A stretch of DNA of 64,000 nt from Streptomyces hayashii. Lineage in GTDB: Bacteria > Actinomycetota > Actinomycetes > Streptomycetales > Streptomycetaceae. Both the position numbers and the translations under genes were made by a program. The stretch lies in assembly GCF_024539815.1 (NCBI RefSeq), contig NZ_JAHHIU010000098.1, forward strand, positions 1 to 64,000, read 5' to 3'. The notes beneath the pieces were generated by a model. That model was not told where the DNA came from. It saw only the letters and a program-made list of their open reading frames with translations, and ran no database searches. Below, piece by piece: positions 8,920-16,935 of the stretch; within the stretch, counting starts at the first letter, position 1; every line of letters starts with the position of its first letter.

Positions 8920-9852
8920 GTGCCCGTCGGATTCATCGGACTCGGGGTCATGGGCCGGCCCATGGCCGCCAACCTCGCCCGTGCCGGGACGCCCCTCGTC
9001 GTGGGGAACCGCACCCAGGGCCGGTGCGAGCCGCTGCGCGCCCTCGGCGCCGAGGTCGCACCGAGCCCCGGCGAGGTCTTCGACCGGGCCGCGACCGTGA
9101 TCCTCATGCTGGCGGACGAGACGGCGATCGACGACGTCCTCGGCCGCGGCACCCCCGTGTTCGCCTCCCGGGTCGCCGGGCACACCGTCGTCCACATGGG
9201 CACCACGTCCGCCGAGTACTCGGCGGGCCTGCAACGGGACGTCCGGACGGCGGGCGGCCGCTACGTCGAGGCCCCGGTCTCCGGGTCCCGCGTCCCGGCG
9301 GAGCGGGGCGAGCTGGTCGGGATGCTCGCGGGCGACGACGACGCCGTGGCGGCCGTGCGGCCACTGCTCGCCCCACTGTGCCGGGAGACCTTCGACTGCG
9401 GCCCGGTGCCCGGCGCGCTGCTGATGAAGTTCTCGGTGAACCTGTTCCTGATCACCCTGGTCACCGGGCTGGCCGAGGCGTTCCACTTCGCCGAGCGGCA
9501 CGGCCTCGACCGGCGTCTGCTGCGCGATGTGCTGGACGCGGGCCCGATGGCCAGCGCCGTCTCCCGCGTCAAGGGGCCCAAGCTGCTGGAGCGCGACTTC
9601 AGCGTGCAGGCGGCCGCCGCGGACGTCCTGAAGAACAACCGGCTCATCGCGGACGCCGCGCGCGAGGCCGGCCTCGCCTCCCCGCTCCTCGACGTCTGCC
9701 ACGCCCTGTACGGCGAGACGGTCGCCCAGGGGCACGGCGGCGAGGACATGGCGGCCGTGCTGCGCGCCCTGGAGGCCCGGACCGAGGCCGTCCTCCCGCC
9801 CGGCACGAGCGCGACGCCCTCCCCGACGTCCCCCCACGCCTCCCGGGCATGA
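8920..9852 (+). CDS. NAD(P)-dependent beta-hydroxyacid dehydrogenase (3-hydroxyisobutyrate dehydrogenase family)
   Basis: The 310-residue enzyme starts with the Rossmann motif [15 protein letters not shown] and has the [15 protein letters not shown] substrate loop. The catalytic lysine is Lys170 in MKFSVNLF, and a C-terminal all-helical domain follows. The family oxidises hydroxyisobutyrate, tartronate semialdehyde or gamma-hydroxybutyrate; imine reductases are also related, so the substrate is open. The GTG at 8920 was chosen because GGGAAGGG lies nine bases upstream. The gene diverges from a TetR repressor with twin operators and is followed after 43 bp by a MarR gene, so a regulated operon is likely. 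Confidence 0.88.
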   Translation: MPVGFIGLGVMGRPMAANLARAGTPLVVGNRTQGRCEPLRALGAEVAPSPGEVFDRAATVILMLADETAIDDVLGRGTPVFASRVAGHTVVHMGTTSAEYSAGLQRDVRTAGGRYVEAPVSGSRVPAERGELVGMLAGDDDAVAAVRPLLAPLCRETFDCGPVPGALLMKFSVNLFLITLVTGLAEAFHFAERHGLDRRLLRDVLDAGPMASAVSRVKGPKLLERDFSVQAAAADVLKNNRLIADAAREAGLASPLLDVCHALYGETVAQGHGGEDMAAVLRALEARTEAVLPPGTSATPSPTSPHASRA

Positions 9853-9895
9853 TCGGTACGGTGATACCCGGGACGGTGAGAGGGGCGGCGAGACC

Positions 9896-10390
9896 GTGAG
9901 CGAGCAGGCGGAGGTCGGGACGGCGAAGGAGGCCGCCGACCACGAGCTGATTCTGGCGTTCGGACGTCTGCAGGGGGCGGCCAACCGGCTGGAGTACATC
10001 CTGGGGCGAGCGCTGGAAGAGGAGTGCGGCATCAGTCATCTGATGTTCGAGGTGCTGCTGATCCTCGGCCGGGCCGGCGCGCCGGGACTGTCGATGCGGG
10101 CCATCGCGCAGGAGCAGGTGCTGACCACGGGCGGCGCCACCCGGCTCGTGGACCGCATGGCCGCGGCCGGACTCGTGACCCGTGCGGACTCCCCCGACGA
10201 CCGGCGCGCGAAGCTGGTGCGGCTCACCCCGCTGGGCGAGGAGACGACCGTTCGCGCCGCTCAGGTCCACCTGCGCAACATCGAGCGGTACTTCGTCGCG
10301 CCGTTGCCCGCCGAGGACCTCGAACGGTTCACCCGCGACCTCCGCCTCCTCAGTCACTCCGCCCGGGACGTCCTGCCCCGTCTTCCCTGA
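9896..10390 (+). CDS. MarR-family transcriptional regulator
   Basis: The 164-residue protein has the winged-helix MarR core. This includes SHLMFEVLLILGRAG, the recognition region LSMRAIAQEQVLTTGGATRLVDRMAAAGLV and the wing RADSPDDRRAKLVRLTPLG (about residues 47-118). It is probably a dimeric repressor responsive to a small aromatic or oxidant. GTG start, with a GAGAGGGG site upstream. It lies 43 bp behind the dehydrogenase gene on the same strand, so the two probably share a transcript. No separate palindromic operator was found in front of it. Confidence 0.9.
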   Translation: MSEQAEVGTAKEAADHELILAFGRLQGAANRLEYILGRALEEECGISHLMFEVLLILGRAGAPGLSMRAIAQEQVLTTGGATRLVDRMAAAGLVTRADSPDDRRAKLVRLTPLGEETTVRAAQVHLRNIERYFVAPLPAEDLERFTRDLRLLSHSARDVLPRLP

Positions 10391-10494
10391 CCTGCGCCGA
10401 GACAGCGGAACAGGGCGGCCGCCGGACAGTCGCGCGACGATCGCGCCTCGCCGTCGGAACCGGTGCGGACAGCGGGGGGAGCGGTCCTGGCGGA

Positions 10495-11331
10495 TCACGT
10501 GGTCGGCGGCCTCCGCCAGATCATGATCTCGGTCGCCGGGAGGCGCTCCGCGAAACGGCCGTCGGGGGCCGCCCGCCTCAGCAGCGCCCGCAGGTCCCGC
10601 TCGAAGTCCTCCCGCCGGTCGCCGAACAGGTGCGGTGCGGAGGCGGATCGGGAGAACGTCCAGGCGACCAGGTCGTCCGGGGTCCGCTCGACGACCTCAC
10701 CGGCCGGCACGACGAGCCGCCCGGAGTGCTCGAAGCCGGCCCGGGCGATGACGAGGCCCTCCCCGTTCGGCGTGCCGTCGACGAGCGTGCCCTGTCCCGC
10801 CCGGCGCACCGGGCCCAGGTAACGGCGCACCAGAGCGGCCAACTCCTCGCAGGGGGGCGCCGGTGACGGCGGCGGTTCGGCGGGCGGGTCCTGGAGCTCG
10901 CTGACGTGGACCAGGGCGCCGCCCGGCTCCAGCATCCGCAGCACGGTCGCAGCGACGCGCTCGCGGTCCGTCCAGTGGAAGGACTGGGCGAACACCACGG
11001 CCCTGAACTCGCCCAGCCCTGCGGGCAGTTCCTCCGCGCGCGCGGCGACCAGGCGGACGTTGTCCACGCCACGGCGGCCGGCCCGGCGCCCGGCCTCGGC
11101 GAGCATGTCCTCGTCGGGGTCGACGCCGACCGCCTCGTGGAAGAAGGGCGCCATGGGCAGCAGGACGACGCCCGGGCCGCAGCCCACGTCGAGGAGCCGC
11201 CCCCGGCCGTCCAGACCGAGGGCTGCGGCCAGCTCCTCGGCGAAGCCCGGGGCGTACGGAAGCCGCCCCCGCTCGTAGTAGGCCGCGCTTCCGGCGAACA
11301 AGGTCTTGTCCCACTGCCATCCCTCAGGCAC
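10495..11331 (-). CDS. SAM-dependent methyltransferase (class I)
   Basis: The 278-residue protein has a Rossmann-type methyltransferase domain. Motif I is LLDVGCGPGVVLLPMAPFF, motif II is VGVDPDEDMLAEA, and FAQSFHWTDRERV is a typical post-motif seen in UbiE/SAM methyltransferase 11/25 members. The GTG start has GGAGGGAG seven bases upstream; an earlier in-frame extension to 11547 lacks a ribosome site. The acceptor substrate is unknown. It diverges from a secreted SGNH hydrolase. Confidence 0.88.
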   Translation of the reverse strand: MPEGWQWDKTLFAGSAAYYERGRLPYAPGFAEELAAALGLDGRGRLLDVGCGPGVVLLPMAPFFHEAVGVDPDEDMLAEAGRRAGRRGVDNVRLVAARAEELPAGLGEFRAVVFAQSFHWTDRERVAATVLRMLEPGGALVHVSELQDPPAEPPPSPAPPCEELAALVRRYLGPVRRAGQGTLVDGTPNGEGLVIARAGFEHSGRLVVPAGEVVERTPDDLVAWTFSRSASAPHLFGDRREDFERDLRALLRRAAPDGRFAERLPATEIMIWRRPPTT

Positions 11332-11351
11332 GTCGGTTCTCCCTCCGTGAG

Positions 11352-11365
11352 GCGAACGGGTTCGC
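11352..11365. promoter_or_regulatory. Palindrome between the methyltransferase and SGNH hydrolase genes
   Basis: GCGAAC-GG-GTTCGC is a perfect inverted repeat 21 bp upstream of the methyltransferase start. It is a candidate operator in a 148-bp divergent region; the binding factor is unknown. Confidence 0.35.
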
Positions 11366-11479
11366 TCCGGAGTCTGGCACCGGCGACCGACCGGACGGTA
11401 TACAAGCCCAGTCGAACCGTCACGACGCCGTACGGACGGTGTCGCCGGCGGGCCACGGGCTGCGAGGGGGAGAGACTCG

Positions 11480-12397
11480 ATGCAACGCGAAACAGGCACG
11501 GGGAGACCGGCCGGCCGTCGCCGACGAGGCGTCACACTGCTTTCCACGCTGGGGGGTTGCGCTCTCGTGGCCGCCTCCGCGACGCCGGTCGCGGCGCACG
11601 GGGGAACGGACGGCGCGGTCCGTTACGCGGCGCTCGGCGACTCCTACACCTCCGGGCCCTTCATCCCCCGTCAGGTGGACGTCGGATGCGCCCGCTCCGA
11701 CCACAACTACCCGTCCCTCGTCGCCGCGCGGCTGCGCGCCACCACGTTCAAGGACGTCAGCTGCGGCGGAGCCACCACCGAGAACATGTGGAAGCCCCAG
11801 GGGGCGAACGGGCCCCAGCTGGACGCGGTCAACCGCGGCAGCGACCTCGTGACCGTCCAGATCGGCGGCAACGACATCGGCTTCGGCTCCATCATCGCCA
11901 CCTGTGCGCAGGTGGCCGCGCAGGACCCCGCGGGCGATCCGTGCCGGCGCCACTACGGCACGTCCGGCGTCGACGAGCTCACCGTGAAAATCGCCAAGAC
12001 CGCGCCCAAGATCGCGCGGGTGCTGCGGGCCGTCCACGAACGGGCTCCGCGGGCCCGGGTCCTCCTGGTCGGATACCCCGACCTCCTGCCCGACGACGGC
12101 AGCGGCTGCGCGCCGTCCGTGCCGTTCGCGACGGGCGACTTCCCCTACCTGAGGGACACCGGCAAACGCCTCAACCTGATGCTCCGCCTGGTGGCCCTCT
12201 GGAACCGCGCCGAGTACGTCGACACCTACGGTCCGACCGTCGGCCACGACATGTGCACGCCCCCGGCGGTCCGGTGGATCGAACCGCTGCAGCCCGCCTC
12301 GCCCGCCGCTCCCGCGCACCCCAACGCCAAGGGCGAGGAGGCGATGTCGGGCGCGGTGTGGCAGCGCCTGACGCACGGGCGGGGCGGCGGCCGCTGA
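11480..12397 (+). CDS. Secreted SGNH/GDSL esterase-lipase
   Basis: The 305-residue protein begins with a long Arg-rich signal peptide (RRRRGVTLLSTLGG ... VAAHG, cleavage near residue 41). It then shows the SGNH blocks: GDSYTSG with the nucleophilic serine, SCGGATT, GGNDIG, and the C-terminal AHPNAKG with the catalytic histidine. It resembles secreted Streptomyces esterases and lipases of the S. scabies/SCO1725 type, with cysteines that could form disulfides. It probably hydrolyses acyl esters outside the cell. The ATG start follows GAGGGGGAGAG. Confidence 0.9.
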   Translation: MQRETGTGRPAGRRRRGVTLLSTLGGCALVAASATPVAAHGGTDGAVRYAALGDSYTSGPFIPRQVDVGCARSDHNYPSLVAARLRATTFKDVSCGGATTENMWKPQGANGPQLDAVNRGSDLVTVQIGGNDIGFGSIIATCAQVAAQDPAGDPCRRHYGTSGVDELTVKIAKTAPKIARVLRAVHERAPRARVLLVGYPDLLPDDGSGCAPSVPFATGDFPYLRDTGKRLNLMLRLVALWNRAEYVDTYGPTVGHDMCTPPAVRWIEPLQPASPAAPAHPNAKGEEAMSGAVWQRLTHGRGGGR

Positions 12398-12405
12398 GCC
12401 CCGGG

Positions 12406-12436
12406 CGCTCCCGCGGGCCTGCGGCTCGCGGGAGCG
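12406..12436. terminator. Bidirectional terminator between convergent genes
   Basis: A perfect 10-bp stem (12406-12415 with 12427-12436) with an 11-base loop lies in the 41 bp between the stop of the SGNH hydrolase and the stop of the opposing small gene. Confidence 0.7.
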
Positions 12437-12438
12437 GC

Positions 12439-12756
12439 TCACATCTCGGAGTCGATGCCGGTGATCACCGCCGGCCCGAGCGGCGCCTCGCTCCCGTCGA
12501 GCCCCGCGGCCTGCAGGGCGGAGTCCGCGAGCCTGCGCGCGTCCTCCTCCGCATGGGGAACGCTGTCCGCCTCGACGGCGAGCCTGATGGTGAACGTGTC
12601 GTCCTCGTTCACCGTGAGCGGGTCGAGGTCCTGGGCGTCGCCCATCCGCGTGCGGTGCGGGTCGGCGGGGCGCAGGGCGCGGCTCAGCTTCGTGCGCGCC
12701 TCGTCCTCGATCCCGGCCGTGAAGGTGCCGGGCACGGTGATCACGTAGGTCGTCAT
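12439..12756 (-). CDS. Hypothetical 105-residue protein
   Basis: I do not recognise the family. The protein begins MTTYVITVPGTFTAGIED and is acidic, with two EED/EAD-rich helices and no signal peptide or membrane segment. Its start is an ATG preceded by GAAGGGAA. The sequence pattern (strand, long helix with ARTKLSRALRP, strand TFTIRLAVEADS, helix HAEEDARRLADSALQ) suggests a small alpha/beta fold of ferredoxin-like type, which is inference. It is convergent with the SGNH hydrolase gene and shares its terminator. Confidence 0.75.
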   Translation of the reverse strand: MTTYVITVPGTFTAGIEDEARTKLSRALRPADPHRTRMGDAQDLDPLTVNEDDTFTIRLAVEADSVPHAEEDARRLADSALQAAGLDGSEAPLGPAVITGIDSEM

Positions 12757-12883
12757 GACGTTCCCTTCGTCGGTCTCTGCTCCCTCCCGCCTACCCCGCC
12801 GTGCGCCCTGCTCGCACCCCGGACCCGGACGGAGGCTCTGATGCTCCTCAAGTCGCTTGGCAGGCAGGGGACTCGGGGCCACG

Positions 12884-13228
12884 ATGATCCACATGACAGG
12901 AATCACGGGACTCGACAAGAAGCACACCTTCGTCCTGGTCGTCCGGGACGCGGACGTGGTGACGGCGGCGTTGCGCGAGGCGCTGGCCGATGCCTCCCCC
13001 GAGGAGCGCCCGGGTCTGGAGCGCGCCGTCGCACTGGTGGGGGCCACCGCGGCGGCCAGCGAGACCCGGCTGCGCGCGGACTGGGTCCGCTCCCGGCTGG
13101 CCGGCGTCGGCTTCACGGGAGACGTGTCCTCGGTCGCGGCGCTGAGGGCGCTGCGCAGGGCGGAGAAGAGGCTGAGCCTGCTGGCGGCGGTGGAGCTGCA
13201 GAAGGACGCCGTGGCCGGACAGGGGTGA
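12884..13228 (+). CDS. Hypothetical protein, about 114 residues
   Basis: No family recognised. It is mostly helical and rich in Ala, Arg and Glu, with no signal or membrane segment. Start choice is uncertain: ATG 12884 and ATG 12893 are both possible, and a TTG at 12857 is less likely. The body after TGITGLDKKHTFVLVVRDADVV has strong third-position GC coding bias. It diverges from the 105-residue hypothetical gene across 127 bp. Confidence 0.65.
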   Translation: MIHMTGITGLDKKHTFVLVVRDADVVTAALREALADASPEERPGLERAVALVGATAAASETRLRADWVRSRLAGVGFTGDVSSVAALRALRRAEKRLSLLAAVELQKDAVAGQG

Positions 13229-13286
13229 CCTGGTACGGGACGCGCCGCCGTGCTCGGCCCGCGACAGCGGCATGGAGGAGGAACGG

Positions 13287-13415
13287 GTGAGGGCGACCGC
13301 CGCGGACGTCAGGACCGTGAGGGGAGACCTCGGCGGGGGCGCCGGGCGGGACGCGGGGTTCACGCCTGCGGGTGGAGTGCCGCGGGTGCGGCGTCACCTC
13401 GGCGTCCCGGGGTAG
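13287..13415 (+). CDS. Possible 42-residue small ORF ahead of the RsbW-like gene
   Basis: A GTG start preceded five bases upstream by GGAGGAGG opens a 43-codon frame ending 38 bp before the RsbW-like gene. The product is basic and Gly/Arg-rich and matches nothing I know. The excellent ribosome site is the main support; it could be a leader peptide or chance. Confidence 0.3.
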   Translation: MRATAADVRTVRGDLGGGAGRDAGFTPAGGVPRVRRHLGVPG

Positions 13416-13453
13416 ACGGAGGGCCGGTGGACGGTTTCTCGGAGGGATCAGGA

Positions 13454-13867
13454 ATGGATCGATCAGCGCTGCGGGCTGTCGGATGGGCCCGCTCTCTGCC
13501 CCTGGAGTCCACGGTGAAGGCGGCCCGCGACTGGGCCCGGCACCACCTCGACACCCTCGGCTGGGCCACCACCGCTCCGGAGACGGTCGACGCCGTGCTG
13601 CTGACCGTCTCCGAACTGGTGACCAACGCCCACCGGCACGCGCACAGCGACGCGCAGCTCGTGATGACCTGGGACAGCCGCTGTCTGCACATCGCGGTGC
13701 ACGACGCGTCGGCCGAGCTGCCCGCTCCCCGGAGCCCCAGCACCGACCTCACCGGAGGACGGGGGATGTTCCTCGTCGACGCGCTGGCCGACAGCTGGGA
13801 GGCGCACCCGTGCCCCCACGGCAAGACCGTCACGGCCTGCTTCAGCCCGCAGACGGCCGGCGCCTGA
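13454..13867 (+). CDS. RsbW-like ATP-binding protein (HATPase_c_2 anti-sigma kinase type)
   Basis: This 137-residue single-domain GHKL ATPase has the N box VSELVTNAHRHAHS (about residues 52-65), the G1 region VHDASAELP and the G2 region GGRGMFLVDALADSWE. Streptomyces encode dozens of such short RsbW-like proteins. Some bind sigma factors or phosphorylate anti-anti-sigma partners, while others have no known partner. No sigma or STAS gene lies next to this one, so its target is unknown. ATG start with GGAGGGA upstream. Confidence 0.88.
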   Translation: MDRSALRAVGWARSLPLESTVKAARDWARHHLDTLGWATTAPETVDAVLLTVSELVTNAHRHAHSDAQLVMTWDSRCLHIAVHDASAELPAPRSPSTDLTGGRGMFLVDALADSWEAHPCPHGKTVTACFSPQTAGA

Positions 13868-13902
13868 CCCGGTCGGCGGCCGAAGGGGCCGCCGTCAGGC
13901 GC
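13860..13902. terminator. Two-tier hairpin spanning both convergent stop codons
   Basis: An 8-bp outer stem (13860-13867 with 13895-13902) and an 8-bp inner stem (13874-13881 with 13887-13894) stack across the junction. The TGA of the RsbW-like gene is in the left outer arm and the stop of the SGNH hydrolase is in the right one. Confidence 0.65.
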
Positions 13903-15094
13903 AGTCGAGCGCCGTGAGGTCCACCGCGTCGGCCAGCGCCTGCATGCCCTTGTCGTCGGGGTGCAGGTGGTCGCCGCCGTCGAAGAGCGGCAGGATCCGC
14001 TCGGGGTCGTCGGGGCTGCGCAGGGCCCGGTCGAAGTCGGCGACGGCGTCGAACGCGCCGCCGTCGCGGATGAACGCGTTGACCTCCCGCCGGACGGCCT
14101 CGGCGGCCGGGTCCCATTCGGACCAGCCCTTGAAGGGGGCCACGGTCGCGCCGACGACGCACTTGCCCGCCGCGTGGACGCGACGCACGATCTCCCGGTA
14201 TCCGGCGATCAGGTCCTGGGCGGTCACCCCGGTGCGGGCCTTGATGTCGTTGACGCCTTCGAACAGGACGACCGTGCGCACACCCGGGTGGGACAGGACG
14301 TCCCGCTGGAGGCGGTTCAGGGCGCTCCGGCCGGCTCCGTCCGTCAGGACCTTGTTTCCGGAGATGCCTTCGTCGGCCACGCCCTTGATCGCGGTACGGG
14401 CGCGTCGCAGCCGCTGGGCGAGGTAGTCGGGCCAGCGGCGGTCCAGGCCGGAGGTGGACTGCCAGCCGTCCGTGATCGAGTCGCCGAGCGCGACCACCGC
14501 GCCCGTCCCAGCGTTCGCGCGGACCGTGACGGCGTCGAGGTAGAACCACGAGCCGGTCGTCCGGCTCCAGTGTTCGGCGCCCTCCTCGGCGCCGTGGTCG
14601 CCGTCGGTGGTGTACGAGGTCTGCATGGCCATGGCGTGCCCGGTCGCCGGACCGGCCGCGTCCGGCGAGTGCAGGCTGATCACCAGGTCGGCGCCGGCGG
14701 GCAGCGGTCCCGCCAGGGCGTCGCTCAGCGCCGTGCCGCCGGCGGGGATCGTCACGGAGTCCGCGCCGCCGAAACCGAGTCGCCGGTTGCTGCCGGGCGC
14801 GAGCGCCGCGCCCTGGCGCCGGATGCCCGCGTAGACGCTGTCGAAGGTCACCGGACGGTCGCCGAAGGCGTTGGTCAACCGGATCCGCAGGCCGGCGCCG
14901 CCGACGCTGGTGCGCACGACGAGACGGTAGCCGCGGTCGGCGACGCCCTCCCCCAGGCGGCCGGCGGACGCGCCCCAGGTGACGACGTCCGGCGGGCGCG
15001 AGGTCGCGTTGACGTCGGCCGGGACGGCCAGGAGCACGGCGAGGGCGAAGAGGAGGGCCTGGACCGGGCGCAGCGGTGCGCTCCAGGCCGTCAT
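13895..15094 (-). CDS. Secreted SGNH hydrolase with N-terminal beta domain
   Basis: The 399-residue exported protein has a signal peptide at about residues 1-30 (LFALAVLLAVPADVNA). A beta-rich domain (about 35-190, LRIRLTNAFGDRPVTFDSVYAG) precedes an SGNH catalytic domain (about 200-395) with GDSITDGWQST, EGVNDIKA and the Asp/His pair in DHLHPDDKG. This two-domain form is common in Streptomyces GDSL-like lipase/acylhydrolases and resembles carbohydrate esterases. Substrate unknown. The ATG at 15094 overlaps the preceding stop as ATGA, so translation is coupled to the upstream 92-residue gene. Confidence 0.88.
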   Translation of the reverse strand: MTAWSAPLRPVQALLFALAVLLAVPADVNATSRPPDVVTWGASAGRLGEGVADRGYRLVVRTSVGGAGLRIRLTNAFGDRPVTFDSVYAGIRRQGAALAPGSNRRLGFGGADSVTIPAGGTALSDALAGPLPAGADLVISLHSPDAAGPATGHAMAMQTSYTTDGDHGAEEGAEHWSRTTGSWFYLDAVTVRANAGTGAVVALGDSITDGWQSTSGLDRRWPDYLAQRLRRARTAIKGVADEGISGNKVLTDGAGRSALNRLQRDVLSHPGVRTVVLFEGVNDIKARTGVTAQDLIAGYREIVRRVHAAGKCVVGATVAPFKGWSEWDPAAEAVRREVNAFIRDGGAFDAVADFDRALRSPDDPERILPLFDGGDHLHPDDKGMQALADAVDLTALDCA

Positions 15095-15369
15095 CCGGCG
15101 CAGCCCGTCGGGGTGACGGAACGCCCGGGCCGCAGGTCGGACGGCACGGTCAGGAGCGCGGTGCAGGAGGGCGGTCGGGCGAGGCCGCGGTCGGTCGGCT
15201 CCTCGAAGCCCGGCGCCGGGGCGGCGCGGCCGGACATCCAGCGGTTCATCGGGAGGTCGAAGTCCGTGTGACGACGACGGTCGTCCGTCCGGTGCGGGCC
15301 GGTGCCGTCCGGCCACCGTCCCTGGAGGCGGAGGGCGCGTCTGACGGGTTCCGTCGGGCAGGGGGTCAT
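15091..15369 (-). CDS. Small hypothetical protein coupled to the SGNH hydrolase
   Basis: This 92-codon frame has about 88 percent G or C at third positions, an ATG with GGGAG upstream, and an ATGA overlap with the SGNH hydrolase start. Those three facts make it a probable gene. The product is Pro/Arg-rich with two cysteines and no signal peptide or membrane segment. I recognise no family. It could also be a translated leader whose main role is to feed ribosomes to the hydrolase. Confidence 0.5.
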   Translation of the reverse strand: MTPCPTEPVRRALRLQGRWPDGTGPHRTDDRRRHTDFDLPMNRWMSGRAAPAPGFEEPTDRGLARPPSCTALLTVPSDLRPGRSVTPTGCAG

Positions 15370-15422
15370 GGCGGCTCCCAAGGTCGGGGGGCCCGGATGC
15401 GGAACGGGGCCCCCGGGTGTCG

Positions 15423-15700
15423 TCAGGAGGATTTCGGTACGTCGATCCGGTCGATGTCCGGTGCGCGTCCCGAACCGCTGTCGACGGTGTTCGTGTCGGC
15501 GCCCGCCTTGAGCGTCACGGGTACGTGGACGTCGGGGACGGTTCCCCGCTCGCCGACGGCGGGGAACATGTGGCGGGTGGCGCCGAGAATCCGCCGCCAC
15601 GGTACAGATTGCCGACCTTGGGCTCACCGGAGCAAGCCGAACAGCCCGCGCCGGGGCGTTTCCGGCCAGGATGTCGGCCCGCGCCCTCGGCCTCGCCGCC
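15423..15700 (-). pseudogene. Decayed CBM6/CBM35 carbohydrate-binding module
   Basis: Read on the minus strand with frame changes, this stretch still shows hallmarks of a CBM6/CBM35 module: GEAE, then DILAGNA, then CSACSGEPKVGNLYRGG. In another frame the closing strands are VHVPVTLKAGAD and RAPDIDRIDV, followed by a stop at 15423-15425. At least two frameshifts and a central deletion separate the blocks, and no catalytic domain precedes it. It is probably the last piece of a lost secreted glycosidase. The final 48 codons alone could be read from ATG 15569 but have no ribosome site. Confidence 0.6.
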
Positions 15701-15750
15701 GGTCCGCCGAGCGCCGCGACGGGCCGCCGGGCCGCCGGCTCACAGCCGAA

Positions 15751-15777
15751 CGCCCGCCGTCGGAAGGACGGCGGGCG
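15751..15777. terminator. 11-bp perfect stem-loop
   Basis: CGCCCGCCGTC (15751-15761) pairs perfectly with 15767-15777 around a 5-base loop. It lies 55 bp past the stop of the 47-residue minus-strand gene and just upstream of the CBM remnant, so it is a likely terminator for that gene. Confidence 0.7.
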
Positions 15778-15831
15778 GGTTCGTCGTGATGCCGGCAGTG
15801 ATGCCGACGTGGTGTCCTGGGAGCCGGTCGG

Positions 15832-15975
15832 TCAGCGCCGGGTGCGCAGCCGTGCCAGCAGGCCGCGTGCCTGGGCACGACGGCGCGGGTCGGCCGCGGT
15901 ACGGCGCACCTGCTCGATCGTGCGCCGCCCCTGGGGGCTCCTGCTGAAGTCCTTGATGCGCTGGATGACGCTCAT
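15832..15975 (-). CDS. Small basic protein, 47 residues
   Basis: An ATG preceded by GGGGAGGAGAA opens a 48-codon frame. The product begins MSVIQRIKDFSRSPQGRRT and ends in an Arg-rich tail with LARLRTRR. It has 14 arginines or lysines, is predicted helical and has no signal peptide. It probably binds nucleic acid or membrane (inference from charge only). The excellent ribosome site and the terminator downstream support it as a real gene. Confidence 0.65.
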   Translation of the reverse strand: MSVIQRIKDFSRSPQGRRTIEQVRRTAADPRRRAQARGLLARLRTRR

Positions 15976-16108
15976 CGTTCTCCTCCCCTGGTCTGTCCGC
16001 GCGGTCGGCCCACGTGGTCCGCCCGTGTGGTCCGCCCCTGCGGTCCGTGCGGGCCTGCGTCGGTGCGACGACCGCTTCTGGGCTTCCGGCTACCCCCGAA
16101 CGGGCCGA

Positions 16109-16630
16109 TCAGGCCGCTCGCGCCGCGCGTCGCCCGAGCCCGGTCGTCGCGACGGGCTCGGGCGCGGACGCCGTCCGGGCGGCGGCCGGGGTGCGCGCGA
16201 GCAGGACCCGACGGGTCGTCTTGGCGGGGTCCGTGACCGGCTCGCCCAGGGTGATCCGGCCGGCCGCGTACAACTCGTCGCACTCGGCGGCCGACAGAGC
16301 CACGTAACAGCCCCCGCGCCCGCCCTCGGCGTCCAACGGCCGCCAGTAGCCGTACACCCGGCGTCCGTTGGCGTACTCGGTGACGAACACGGGCGTACGC
16401 GGGTCGGAGACGACGCGCAGGACGTCGCTTCCCGGGCGGCGCGGCGATGCGGCGGGACGCGGCGAGACCGCGCGCCGGGAGGGACGCGGCGCCTCACGGG
16501 GGCGGGGCACACCGGCCACGACCGCGACGACGGACCCCGGCGTGACGGGCGCCGTCCACTCCTCACGCATCGGACGGGGCGTGGCGGAACGTACGTCGAG
16601 GACCTGCGGCTGGTCGGCGGTGAGCGGCAT
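16109..16630 (-). CDS. Hypothetical protein, 173 residues
   Basis: I do not recognise the family. The N-terminal third is Pro/Arg-rich and probably disordered. A compact region follows (about residues 70-150), containing PVFVTEYANGRRVYGYWRPLD and CYVALSAAECDELYAAGRITLG, which looks like a small alpha/beta domain. There is no signal peptide or membrane helix. ATG start with GGAAAGG upstream. It lies 133 bp upstream of the 47-residue gene on the same strand. Confidence 0.7.
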   Translation of the reverse strand: MPLTADQPQVLDVRSATPRPMREEWTAPVTPGSVVAVVAGVPRPREAPRPSRRAVSPRPAASPRRPGSDVLRVVSDPRTPVFVTEYANGRRVYGYWRPLDAEGGRGGCYVALSAAECDELYAAGRITLGEPVTDPAKTTRRVLLARTPAAARTASAPEPVATTGLGRRAARAA

Positions 16631-16935
16631 CGTCGGTGACCTTTCCTGGACGGGGACATGAGACCGCCTACCCGGCCGAGCCGGAGTTGATCTCACCTGG
16701 GGCATCCTTCATCACGGCACTGACAACGCGACCTCCCCACGGGTGTCACTCCTGCCCCGGCGCCCGCCGCGCACACCGCGACAGGGTTCACACCTGCCGA
16801 TGTGGGCACTCGGCGCACCTCGTCCGCAGCGATCGCAGGAGGCACGGGTGGCTGTTCCGCATCGACCGGGTCGGCATGGACCGGCCGGAGCGACGCCGGG
16901 TGACGCGCCGCTCCCGCCCGCCCGGGGAGGCGGCG
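16631..16935. other. Intergenic stretch between divergent genes
   Basis: About 305 bp should hold the promoters of the 173-residue hypothetical gene and of the phytoene-desaturase-like gene. The forward frame is open here and contains a Cys/His cluster (CHSC ... CRCGH), but it has no ribosome site or homology I can name, so I do not call a gene. Confidence 0.5.

Noticed and set aside
15423-15569. Intact 48-codon gene from ATG 15569
   Set aside because: It has good coding bias but no ribosome site, and its sequence is the tail of a carbohydrate-binding module whose other parts lie in other frames, so it is treated as part of a pseudogene.
16636-16935. N-terminal extension of the phytoene-desaturase-like gene with a CHSC/CRCGH cluster
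   Set aside because: The dinucleotide-binding motif should lie at the very start of the protein and ATG 16936 has a good ribosome site. The Cys/His cluster may be chance and matched no family well.
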